The notes under the pieces were generated by a model that was not told the DNA's origin, did not search any database, and worked only from the letters and a program-made list of their open reading frames with translations. A stretch of 32,574 nucleotides of DNA, taken from assembly GCA_903896545.1 (NCBI GenBank), contig CAITYF010000119.1:1-32574 (forward strand). The letters run 5' to 3'. Positions within the stretch are counted from its first letter, which is position 1; each line of letters starts with the position of its first letter. Source of the DNA: an uncultured Myxococcales bacterium (GTDB lineage Bacteria; Myxococcota_A; UBA9042). Positions 1-8,085 of this stretch are shown here, piece by piece. Both the position numbers and the translations under genes were made by a program.

Positions 1-127
1 CGGCCTGAGAGGCCGGACCGGGTCGCCAATCGCCAACGTCGGACGTTGGCGACGGAGTCCCGATGCGGGCCTCCGCGCGGAGCGTTGGGCCCCTTGCGCG
101 CTGGCGCCGATTCGGGCGGGCCGCGCG
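1..127 (+). repeat. Dispersed multi-hairpin element, copy A
   Basis: A non-coding element made of successive hairpins: a stem at 1-6/10-15, a 10-bp stem at 30-39/43-52 with loop CGG, and a 10-bp stem at 53-62/66-75 with loop ATG and one mismatch. Further conserved blocks follow (CGTTGGGC, CTGGCGCCG, GGGCCGCG). The same series occurs inverted at 17805-17932. Linkers between stems are nearly identical in the two copies, while stem bases change in pairs. It lies downstream of the minus-strand permease gene. The open frame across it from 63 resembles one across the other copy, but that follows from the DNA homology and is not evidence of a protein. The left edge may be cut by the window. Confidence 0.8.
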
Positions 128-130
128 TGT

Positions 131-162
131 AGACGGCGTGCAGTCGGGGCGAGGCTCCGTCT
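131..162 (-). terminator. Possible terminator after the permease gene
   Basis: The inverted repeat AGACGG / CCGTCT (131-136 and 157-162) lies about 37 bases past the stop codon of the minus-strand permease gene. There is no T-run, so termination is only a possibility. Confidence 0.3.
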
Positions 163-198
163 TCGACCCTGCCGTCGTGGCCATCGCGCTGCGTCCAC

Positions 199-972
199 TC
201 AGCCGTGCCACACCTGCCACGCCAGCCGCACAATCAGCGCGCTCACCACGACGATGAACACCCCGCGGACCCACGTGCTCCCCTTTTTGAGCGCGACCTG
301 CGCGCCCAGAAAGCCTCCCACGCCGTTCGCCGCCGCCATCGCGAGCGCGACCGACGGCAGCCACGAGCCTTGCGAGACAAAGAGCACCACGGACGTGATG
401 TTGGACGCCGCGTTCACGCTTTTGGCCAGCGCCGACGCACGCAGGAAGTCAAAGCCCAAAATGACGACGAACAGGAAGATGAGGAGCGAGCCCGTGCCGG
501 GGCCAAAAAAGCCGTCGTAGAAACCGAGTGAAAATGCGATGCCCGCTGCCAGGCCGCGCTGATGGCTCAAGCCAAAGCGCGGCGCGTGCAGCTTGCCCAT
601 CTCCGGCTTGAAGAGCGTAAACGCCAGCATGGCGACCAGCAGCACCAGCATCAGCGGCCGCAGGAAGTCGGCATGCACGTGGTAGGTGAGCCAAACGCCA
701 AGCGACGCGCCCGCCGCCGACGCCAGCACGGGGCCAACCATCTCGCGCGGAGCAATCGCGCCCGCACGCAGGAATTTGCCTGCGGCCACGGTCGTTCCCG
801 TCACGGCTGCGACCTTGTTCGTACCCAGGAGCGTCGGCAGCGGCACGCCCGCGGGCAATCCCAATAGCAACGCCGGCACCGTGATCAGGCCGCCGCCGCC
901 CACGATCGCGTCCAGAAACGCCGCCAGAAACGACGCAACAACGAGAAAGGCCATGATCGGCAGCGAGGGCAT
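199..972 (-). CDS. TSUP-family (TauE/SafE, YfcA-like) membrane permease
   Basis: A 257-residue, almost wholly hydrophobic protein with about eight membrane segments, the usual length for the TSUP (sulfite exporter TauE/SafE, formerly DUF81) family. Members move small sulfur-containing or organic anions across the inner membrane; the substrate here cannot be told. The two family half-repeats are visible: a glycine-rich DAIVGGGGLITVP block near residue 21 and GFYDGFFGPGTGS near residue 155. The ATG at 972 is preferred over an in-frame upstream ATG at 1059 because it begins directly at the first hydrophobic helix. It sits two bases after the stop of the lipoprotein gene, so the two are probably co-transcribed and translationally coupled. 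The functional link between the two products is unclear. Confidence 0.9.
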   Translation of the reverse strand: MPSLPIMAFLVVASFLAAFLDAIVGGGGLITVPALLLGLPAGVPLPTLLGTNKVAAVTGTTVAAGKFLRAGAIAPREMVGPVLASAAGASLGVWLTYHVHADFLRPLMLVLLVAMLAFTLFKPEMGKLHAPRFGLSHQRGLAAGIAFSLGFYDGFFGPGTGSLLIFLFVVILGFDFLRASALAKSVNAASNITSVVLFVSQGSWLPSVALAMAAANGVGGFLGAQVALKKGSTWVRGVFIVVVSALIVRLAWQVWHG

Positions 973-974
973 GT

Positions 975-2444
975 TCAGAACGACGCCGCTGACCACGTGA
1001 GCCGATAGGTACCGCAAATGTTGGCCGTCTTGGGGCTGTGCGCGCTGACCTGAATCCACGCGGTGCCGCCGTCGTCGCCGGCGCCAAGCGTTGAGCAGGT
1101 CGTGTTGATCTCAATCTTTTCGGCGCCCATCCCGGCGTTGGCCGAACAGCAGCCCCACGCGCCGTTCGGACCATTCGAGACCTTGCTGCCTTGGTTGCAA
1201 TCGACGATGCCGGAGTCGCTCTTGCCGTTCTTGCACGCCCAGTACACGCACAAGTCGTAGTCGCCTGCCATCTGATCGACGCGGACCGACGGGTAGATCG
1301 AGCAGAACGTGTCATCGCTCGCATTGAACGCGTACCAGTCGACGTCACCGCCGGGCGCCAGAATGGACTGCATGTTCGACGTGCCGTCGCAGTCCGACTT
1401 CTTGGCGATACTGACGCCGGGTGAGGACTCGTTGCCGTCGCTCGCCGCCGTGCCAACGCACGTGCCGAACGAGCAACCGTCCGTCGTCGTGCAGTTGTTG
1501 GCGTCGTCGCACGTCGTCCCGTTGGGCGCGGGTGAGCAGACGTTGGTCACAGGATCGCAGGTGCCAGCCAAGCAAGCATTGCCGGAACACAGGCCCTCGT
1601 CCGTCGCGCCGTTGCAGTTGTCGTCCACGCCGTTGCAGATTTCATCGACCGGCACGGGCGCGGTGCACTTGCCCAATCCCGATACGCCACAGCTGCGCGT
1701 GCCGGGACACGTTCCCGCCGCGTTGGGGACTTTGCACGTCGTGCTCAACTGCGCGATGGCCGCGGCGACGCTGCACGTGCACACGCCGCTCGTGGGCTTG
1801 CACTGGTTGACCGTCCCATACGTCGGATCGTTCACCGTCTCACACGTGTAAAAGTCCGGACACGACGTCGCGTCGGCTGGGTCGCACAACACGCCGCAGA
1901 AAGCGCCGTCGTCGCCGTAGCTGACGCACAGGTTGTCCGCGCCCAGACCTGCGTTGCACGCTGCTGTGCTGTTGCAGGGGGCACACAGGTGGGCAAACGG
2001 TCCGGCAGGAAAGGTCACGTCCAGCGCGTCCGTCGCGTCTTCGGCAGCGGCAGTATCAACCGCAACGTCCGCCTCAAACGCATCGTCAGCATCGGCAACA
2101 ACGACGTCGCCATCAACGTCCGTTGCGTCCGGTTCCGCAGCGTCTTCCGCGTCGCTCGCCGCCGCGTCCGTGCCAGATTCCGCCGCGTCAACATCGTTCA
2201 CGTCGGTCTTGGGGACATCCGTTTTGGGAACGTCGGTCTTGGGAACATCGGCCTTGGGCACGTCTGCCTTGGCGTCCACCTTCCCAGCGTCCGCCTTGGC
2301 GTCGGTGTGAAAGCCGTTGGCGTCAAAAACCACCGACGCACCATCCGCCTGATTGGCCGCAGCGTAGCTGCCATCGTCCGCGGTCGACGGCGTGCTGCAC
2401 GCGGCAAACAAGCAAAGCAAGGCAAGCGGGAGGTAAGCGCGCAT
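975..2444 (-). CDS. Asp/Ala-rich, Cys-rich lipoprotein with MopE-type metal-binding motif
   Basis: A 489-residue predicted surface lipoprotein. Residues 1-16 form a lipoprotein signal ending in FAAC (lipidated Cys16; Phe at -3 is less usual). About 150 residues of low-complexity Asp/Ala/Val linker follow, including four VPK(T/A)D-type five-residue units. After that come Cys-rich segments and the motif ICNGVDDNCNGATDEG, the acidic Cys-containing signature of the MopE-type metal-binding motif common in deltaproteobacterial surface proteins. The C-terminal part is Cys-rich, resembles a beta-sandwich, and ends in CGTYRLTW. The ATG at 2444 was chosen because it starts the signal peptide and has GGGGA eight bases upstream. 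It is the first gene of a two-gene unit with the TSUP permease. Its precise role is unknown. Confidence 0.85.
   Translation of the reverse strand: MRAYLPLALLCLFAACSTPSTADDGSYAAANQADGASVVFDANGFHTDAKADAGKVDAKADVPKADVPKTDVPKTDVPKTDVNDVDAAESGTDAAASDAEDAAEPDATDVDGDVVVADADDAFEADVAVDTAAAEDATDALDVTFPAGPFAHLCAPCNSTAACNAGLGADNLCVSYGDDGAFCGVLCDPADATSCPDFYTCETVNDPTYGTVNQCKPTSGVCTCSVAAAIAQLSTTCKVPNAAGTCPGTRSCGVSGLGKCTAPVPVDEICNGVDDNCNGATDEGLCSGNACLAGTCDPVTNVCSPAPNGTTCDDANNCTTTDGCSFGTCVGTAASDGNESSPGVSIAKKSDCDGTSNMQSILAPGGDVDWYAFNASDDTFCSIYPSVRVDQMAGDYDLCVYWACKNGKSDSGIVDCNQGSKVSNGPNGAWGCCSANAGMGAEKIEINTTCSTLGAGDDGGTAWIQVSAHSPKTANICGTYRLTWSAASF
2209..2268 (-). repeat. 15-bp tandem repeat inside the lipoprotein gene
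   Basis: Four consecutive 15-bp units, each beginning TTGGG on the plus strand, start at 2209, 2224, 2239 and 2254. On the coding strand each encodes a VPK(T/A)D-like pentapeptide in the flexible linker. Such in-frame units can change linker length without breaking the gene. Confidence 0.8.
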
Positions 2445-2835
2445 CGGACAAATCCCCGACCACAGTGGGCCGAACATCCGTCAGTCTGACAGAAACCGCG
2501 GCGTTTGCCACTGATGGAGCAACGCGGAAAGTGGGACCTCTTGTGAGCGTAGATGTGCCTGGCGCCCTCGCCAGATGGCATCGGGGAACCACACCAGCGC
2601 TAACCTGTCGACCAGCCGTGCAGAAACCGTGCAAGAGTGTAAGGGTTTCACGCCATCTTGACCGCGCAACCGCCGCCGGCCGCCGCGACGATGGCCTCAC
2701 GCGCCTTGCCTCTGCGTTCTGTTGCCAATTCGTCGCCACTCCGCCGCGTTTGCGAACGGATTCTGACTGGTTGCAAGCCGTCTTGCGCTCGCCTACGCTC
2801 ACAGCGGGGGCCGCACTGCGGCTGGGGAGAGGGAC
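2445..2835. promoter_or_regulatory. Divergent intergenic region between two surface lipoprotein genes
   Basis: This 391-base gap must hold the promoters of both lipoprotein genes. On the plus strand a weak sigma70-like pair, TTGCAA (2771-2776) and TACGCT (2794-2799) with a 17-base spacer, precedes the sushi/EGF gene. An 11-bp palindrome GTCAGTCTGAC (2480-2490) lies 36 bases upstream of the minus-strand start and could be an operator. No supportable gene is seen here; the open frames lack plausible starts and composition. Confidence 0.35.
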
Positions 2836-5800
2836 ATGCAAGCGAATTTCTTGGGCGCACTGCGCGCTGTTTCTGTGCGTTCGTGCTACGTGGCTGCAAC
2901 GGTGGTCGCCGTCGCGTTGGGCGGGTGTGGTGACGACTTCGGCGTCGGCCCCGGTTATGACCCGACCGACGTCGCAGGCGATGCGCCGGCCAGTCTCGAT
3001 GACTCCGCTGATGCTGCTGCGCCGTTCGATGCCGCCAAGGATGGCCAACTCCCCGACACGGTGCTCGACGTCCTGGAGGACATTCTCCCCGACATCTTGG
3101 CCGATGTGCTGCCCGACGTGCTGCCCGATGTGGCCCCCGACGTCGCCGTGGAAGAAGCGACGGACATCGTCGCCGACTTGCCGCCGGCAAAGTGCCCTGC
3201 GCTGACGACGCCGGACCACGGCGCGGTTTCCGCTACCGAAGCGAGTGCTGGTGAGAGCGTGACGTACTCATGCGACTCCGGCTACACCGTGAACGGGCCG
3301 GACACGCTGACGTGTCAGGACACCGGCAACTGGTCGGACACACCGCCGACCTGCGACCCCGTTCAGTGCGCCGCACTCAGTGCGCCCGTCAACGGCAAAG
3401 TCACGGTCTCCTCGCAACTGCTCGGCAGCACGGCAAGTTACTCGTGCGACGGCGGCTTTGCCCTCGCCGGCGACGCCAACCGCACTTGCCAAGCCAACGG
3501 CGCGTGGAGCGGCACTGCGCCGACTTGCAACGCCGTCAGCAGCTGCGCCGGCAACCCCTGCCAGAACGGCTCGACCTGCACCGACCTCTCGCCGGGCTAC
3601 ACGTGTGCGTGCCTCCCGGGCTGGAACGGCGCGAACTGCGACGTCCCGGTCGATTGCGGCACGCTCGACGCGCCCGGCAACGGCAGCATCGCCATCAGCA
3701 AGACGACGAACGGCGGCACCGCGACGTACACGTGCACCGCGGGCTTTGTGCTCGACGGCAACGGTGGCAACGGCGTGCGCACCTGTCAGACAGACGGCAC
3801 CTGGACCGGCACCGCGCCTGCGTGCTCGCCCATCACCTGCCCCGCGGGCAATCCGCCGGCAAACGGCTCCGTAACGCCGCCCAACCCAGTCTACGGCGCA
3901 GAAGCGGACTACGCGTGCAACGCGGGCTACGTCCTCTTCGGCAACGCCGCGCGCCTCTGTCAGGTCGACGGCACGCTGGACGGCGTCGCGCCGCTCTGCA
4001 ACCCCGTCACGTGCACGACGGCCGCGCCCGACAACGGCACGGTCAGCGACACGAGCGTCACGTTCCAGGGTCAGGTCAACTACGCGTGCAATGTTGGCTT
4101 CCAGATTGGCAGCGGCGACACGCAGCGTGTTTGCCAAGCGGACGGCAACTTCAGCGGCGTTGCGCCCACGTGCATCGCCTCCACCACCGGCTGTGACGGC
4201 AACCCGTGCGGCGCGCACGCCACGGGCTGCACATCGACCGGCGCGACCACGTACACCTGTGCGTGCGAGGCGGGATGGAGCGGATCGGACTGCAACGCGC
4301 CCATCGACTGCGGCGCGCTGACAGCGCCGACCAACGGCAGCGTCGTCGCCAACGCCACGACCCTTGGCAATAACGCGACCTACACGTGCAACGCCGGCTA
4401 CGCCGCGAACGGCGCGACGAGCCGCACCTGCCAGGCTGACGGCACCTGGTCGGGCATCGCTCCCAGCTGTGCGGCGATTACCTGCGGCGGGTTGTCCGCG
4501 CCGACGAACGGCTCGGTTGACGCAGCGTCGATCGCGTATCCCGGCAACGTCAACTACTCGTGCAACGCAGGTTACGTGCTAAGCGGCGCGACCAGCCGCA
4601 CGTGCCAGGCCGATGGGTCGTTCAGCGGCCTCTCGCCCAGCTGCAACCCGATCGACTGCGGCGCGCTCGTCGCCCCGACCAACGGCTCCGTGACCGGCCC
4701 GACGACGTACACGTCCGTGGCCACGTACGGCTGCAACGGCGGCTTCCTGTTGAACGGCTCCACGAGCACAACGTGCACCGCCAACGGCAGCTGGAGCACG
4801 CCTGCGCCTACGTGCACGCCCGCGCCCACGCCGTGCACGCCGAACCCGTGCACCAACGGCGGCAGCTGCACGCCCGGAGTCGGCACCGCGTACTCGTGCC
4901 TGTGCCAGCCCGGCTACTCGGGCGACAACTGCCAGACGCCCGTGGTCTGCGGCGGCGCCATCGCGCCCACCAACGGCAGCGTCAGCGCCGGCAGCGCGAG
5001 CCTCGGCAACGCCGTGACGTACGGATGCGATCCCGGCTACAACCTAAACGGTTCGACCACGCGCGCTTGCCAAACCGACGGCAGCTTTGCCGGCAGCGCA
5101 CCCACGTGTAGCGCGGTCGTTTGCTCCGGCGCGGTCGCACCCGCCAACGGCAACGTGAGCGCGGGCAGCGCGAACTTCCCAACGAGCATCAGCTACGGCT
5201 GCAATACCGGCTACACGTTGACCGGCAGTTCCACGCAGACCTGCCAAGCCAATGCCACGTTCAGCGGCAGCGCGCCGACTTGCACGCCGGTGTCTTGCGG
5301 CACGTTGAATGCGCCCGCCAACGGCAGCGTCAGCGCGCCCGTGACGACCTACGGCAGCGCGGCCAACTACACGTGCGATGGCGGCTACTCGCTGACCGGC
5401 ACGCCCTCGCGCACCTGCCAAGCAGACGGGACGTGGACCGGCACCGCGCCGACCTGCGCGCTGGTGACCAACGGCTGCGACAGTGCTCCGTGCAAGAACG
5501 GCGCCGTCTGCACGCCCGTCGGCCCGACCGGCTTCAGCTGCGCCTGCACAACCGGCTGGACCGGCAACGACTGCGCTTCGCCCGTCGTCTGCAGCGGCGC
5601 AATCTCGCCCGCCAACGGCAACGTGAGCGCCGGCACGGCGAACTACGGCAACAGCGTCACGTACACCTGCAACAGCGGTTACACCTTGAACGGCACCAAC
5701 ACGCAGGCGTGCCAGGCCAACGGGACGTTCAACGGCAGCCCGCCGACTTGCACCGCCGTGACGTGCACGGGCGCAATCGCACCGACCAACGGCAACGTCA

Positions 5801-7995
5801 GCGCGGGCAGCGCGAGCTACCCGAACACCATCACGTACGGCTGCAGCAGCGGCTACAACTTGACCGGCAACGGCGGATCGCCGACGCGGCAGTGCCAAGC
5901 CGACACCAGCTTCAGCGGCACCGCGCCGACGTGCGCGCCGGTCAATTGCAGCGCATCGGCGCCGACCAACGGCAACGTCAGCGCGCCGTCTACGACCTTT
6001 GGCAATTCCGTCACGTGGGGGTGCAACTCCGGGTACACGCTCGCCGGCAACACCACCGGCACGTGCACGGCCGCGGGCACTTTGGACAAAGCGGCACCGA
6101 CATGCACGCCCGTCAGTTGCCCCACGTTGAGCGCGCCAACGAACGGCGGCGTGACCGCTCCCAGCCTGACGTACGGCTCGACCGGCACGTACAGCTGCAA
6201 CGGCGGTTACGCGATGACAGGCAGCGCGACGACCACCTGCACGGCAGCCGGCACCTGGTCCAGCGCGGCACCGACCTGCGCACCGACCATCACGCCGTGC
6301 ACGCCCAACCCGTGTTTGAACAACGGCAGCTGCAACGTCGCGGGACTCGGCTACACGTGCACATGCGCGCCTGGCTACAGTGACACGAACTGCGGCACGC
6401 CGGTGACCTGTTCCACGGGCGTCAGTGCGCCGACCAATGGCTCCGTTAGCGCGACGAGCGCGACGCTGGGCAATAGCGTCAGCTACCAGTGCAACAACGG
6501 CTACACGCAGACCGGCGGCAGCGCGACCCGGACCTGTCAGACGGACGGCACGTTCAGCGGCACGCCGGCCACGTGCGGCCCGGTGACGTGCTCGGGTGCC
6601 GTCGCCCCGCAGAACGGCAACGTGTCGTCGGCGAGCGCGACGTTCGGCAACAATGTCACGTACAGCTGCAACACCGGCTACACGATGAACGGCAGCAACA
6701 GCCGCGCATGCCAGGCCAACGGCACCTTCGCCGGCGCCGCCCCCACGTGCGCGCCCGTCGATTGCGGCGCTCCGACCGCGCCCGGCAACGGCGGCGCGAG
6801 CGCACCCGTCACGACGTACGGCTCGACGGTAACTTGGTCGTGCGGCGCGGGCTACGGCCTCGTCGGTGGCGGCACCGGCACCTGTCAGGCCAACGCCACG
6901 TGGACAACCGCGCCGACCTGCACCACGGACTGCGGCACGCTCACGGCGCCAACGAACGGCGGCGTCACGTACAACCCCAACACGTTGCTGAACGGCGTCG
7001 CGAACTACACTTGCAACGCGAATGCGACGATGAACGGGGCCGCGACCCGCACGTGTTCGGCCGCCGGCTGGTCGGGCGCTGCGCCTACGTGCACGGTGGT
7101 ACCGGTGTACTGCGACGTCGTCTACCACTTGTCCACCGGCGCGACGCAGTACGGCAGCTTCCACGTGTACGTCAGCGGCGTACCGATCGTTGGCTCAGTC
7201 AACAAGACTGTGTCGGTCGGACAGCACACGCTGACGCCTGCGTACGGCAATAACCCGTACACGACGATGCCTGATCCACTGACGGTCGCTGGCTATCCGC
7301 AAGGTTGGGCGCGCATTCGTTACCCGGCCAACGCAGCGGGCACGGCACCGATGGCGGGCGCGGTCAGCTTGATCGAGCTGTACCTGCCGGTAAATAGCAA
7401 CAACCTGGCGATGACCGGCTTTGGCCCCAACGTCACCATTGGCCTCGACGGCACGGCGGGCGTGTTCCAGACCACCACGACGGGCTGCACAGCCCCCGCG
7501 ACGCGCTGCCTTGCCCTGGACGGCACGGGCGCGCCGATTCTGCAGCGCAACTGCACGCCGGTCGCCACTGGCTCCGTCGTCGGCCAAACGCTCAGCTGGG
7601 ATCAGTGCAGCATCGTCGCACCGGCGGGCAACACGGGCACGCCCGCTGGCACGCAGATGACCTTCACGACCGACCAATCGGTCGCTGGTGCGGGCGATGT
7701 CGGTTGCGTGTCGAACATGTCCGCGTACGGCGGCGTGAAGTGCGTCTCTGGCGGCTTCGCTGGCTGTAACGCGGCGGGCACGTTGACGACCTCGCCGACG
7801 TCTTCCGTGTGGGACGAGAAGCTGCCGTCCGCGACGCTTAGTTCGACGGCGTACGCGACCGCGACGCTGACGATTCCGGAGTTCATCATCCCGGAAGGCA
7901 GCGCGACGACATACCTCGGTGCGCGCGTGACCAACGCGGTCGTCTCGACGGTCCAGTGCGGCACCCTCGCGAACTTGAAGTGCAACGTGCAATAG
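2836..7995 (+). CDS. Giant sushi/EGF-repeat surface lipoprotein
   Basis: A 1719-residue predicted lipoprotein. The signal ends in the lipobox LGGC (Cys31), followed by an Asp/Pro/Val-rich spacer to residue 119. Residues 120-1419 are an unbroken array of 19 sushi (complement control protein) modules, each of four Cys with a PxNGxV motif after the first and Trp or Phe between the third and fourth. Five six-Cys EGF-like modules interrupt it, starting near residues 237, 453, 667, 881 and 1155 (pattern CxxxPCxNGxxC). The order is S2-E-S3-E-S3-E-S3-E-S4-E-S4. The final 300 residues look beta-rich and are not recognised. Many disulfides imply an extracellular place; adhesion or binding of a partner is typical of these folds but is inferred. 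ATG 2836 has GGAGAGGG just upstream. Confidence 0.9.
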   Translation: MQANFLGALRAVSVRSCYVAATVVAVALGGCGDDFGVGPGYDPTDVAGDAPASLDDSADAAAPFDAAKDGQLPDTVLDVLEDILPDILADVLPDVLPDVAPDVAVEEATDIVADLPPAKCPALTTPDHGAVSATEASAGESVTYSCDSGYTVNGPDTLTCQDTGNWSDTPPTCDPVQCAALSAPVNGKVTVSSQLLGSTASYSCDGGFALAGDANRTCQANGAWSGTAPTCNAVSSCAGNPCQNGSTCTDLSPGYTCACLPGWNGANCDVPVDCGTLDAPGNGSIAISKTTNGGTATYTCTAGFVLDGNGGNGVRTCQTDGTWTGTAPACSPITCPAGNPPANGSVTPPNPVYGAEADYACNAGYVLFGNAARLCQVDGTLDGVAPLCNPVTCTTAAPDNGTVSDTSVTFQGQVNYACNVGFQIGSGDTQRVCQADGNFSGVAPTCIASTTGCDGNPCGAHATGCTSTGATTYTCACEAGWSGSDCNAPIDCGALTAPTNGSVVANATTLGNNATYTCNAGYAANGATSRTCQADGTWSGIAPSCAAITCGGLSAPTNGSVDAASIAYPGNVNYSCNAGYVLSGATSRTCQADGSFSGLSPSCNPIDCGALVAPTNGSVTGPTTYTSVATYGCNGGFLLNGSTSTTCTANGSWSTPAPTCTPAPTPCTPNPCTNGGSCTPGVGTAYSCLCQPGYSGDNCQTPVVCGGAIAPTNGSVSAGSASLGNAVTYGCDPGYNLNGSTTRACQTDGSFAGSAPTCSAVVCSGAVAPANGNVSAGSANFPTSISYGCNTGYTLTGSSTQTCQANATFSGSAPTCTPVSCGTLNAPANGSVSAPVTTYGSAANYTCDGGYSLTGTPSRTCQADGTWTGTAPTCALVTNGCDSAPCKNGAVCTPVGPTGFSCACTTGWTGNDCASPVVCSGAISPANGNVSAGTANYGNSVTYTCNSGYTLNGTNTQACQANGTFNGSPPTCTAVTCTGAIAPTNGNVSAGSASYPNTITYGCSSGYNLTGNGGSPTRQCQADTSFSGTAPTCAPVNCSASAPTNGNVSAPSTTFGNSVTWGCNSGYTLAGNTTGTCTAAGTLDKAAPTCTPVSCPTLSAPTNGGVTAPSLTYGSTGTYSCNGGYAMTGSATTTCTAAGTWSSAAPTCAPTITPCTPNPCLNNGSCNVAGLGYTCTCAPGYSDTNCGTPVTCSTGVSAPTNGSVSATSATLGNSVSYQCNNGYTQTGGSATRTCQTDGTFSGTPATCGPVTCSGAVAPQNGNVSSASATFGNNVTYSCNTGYTMNGSNSRACQANGTFAGAAPTCAPVDCGAPTAPGNGGASAPVTTYGSTVTWSCGAGYGLVGGGTGTCQANATWTTAPTCTTDCGTLTAPTNGGVTYNPNTLLNGVANYTCNANATMNGAATRTCSAAGWSGAAPTCTVVPVYCDVVYHLSTGATQYGSFHVYVSGVPIVGSVNKTVSVGQHTLTPAYGNNPYTTMPDPLTVAGYPQGWARIRYPANAAGTAPMAGAVSLIELYLPVNSNNLAMTGFGPNVTIGLDGTAGVFQTTTTGCTAPATRCLALDGTGAPILQRNCTPVATGSVVGQTLSWDQCSIVAPAGNTGTPAGTQMTFTTDQSVAGAGDVGCVSNMSAYGGVKCVSGGFAGCNAAGTLTTSPTSSVWDEKLPSATLSSTAYATATLTIPEFIIPEGSATTYLGARVTNAVVSTVQCGTLANLKCNVQ

Positions 7996-8002
7996 GCGAA
8001 CG

Positions 8003-8060
8003 GCTGCTACCCCAAATTGCAAATCCGTTCCGGGTTCGTGATTTGGGGTACGCCAGCAGC
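8003..8060. terminator. Bidirectional hairpin between convergent genes
   Basis: A perfect 10-bp inverted repeat, TACCCCAAAT (8008-8017) and ATTTGGGGTA (8041-8050), is extended outward by GCTGC/GCAGC (8003-8007 and 8056-8060). It lies in the 90-base gap between the sushi/EGF gene and the convergent membrane-protein gene, where a shared terminator is expected. The loop is 23 bases and there is no T-run, so mechanism is uncertain. Confidence 0.6.
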
Positions 8061-8085
8061 GGCTGCTGCGCCCCCATTTGGCGTT

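Noticed and set aside
63..257. A small protein shared with the frame at 17668-17940
   Set aside because: The similarity follows from the homologous hairpin element. Paired stem changes and the lack of a ribosome-binding site argue against translation.
2836..7092. CRISPR or transposon-like DNA repeats in the sushi/EGF region
   Set aside because: The periodic DNA is explained by in-frame protein modules with conserved cysteines.
5044..7164. A 706-codon open frame on the minus strand opposite the sushi/EGF gene (also 3268-4218 minus and many plus-strand frames there)
   Set aside because: It is Ala/Arg-rich, has no ribosome-binding site and mirrors the repetitive GC-rich coding sequence. The Cys spacing and signal peptide of the plus-strand protein are decisive.
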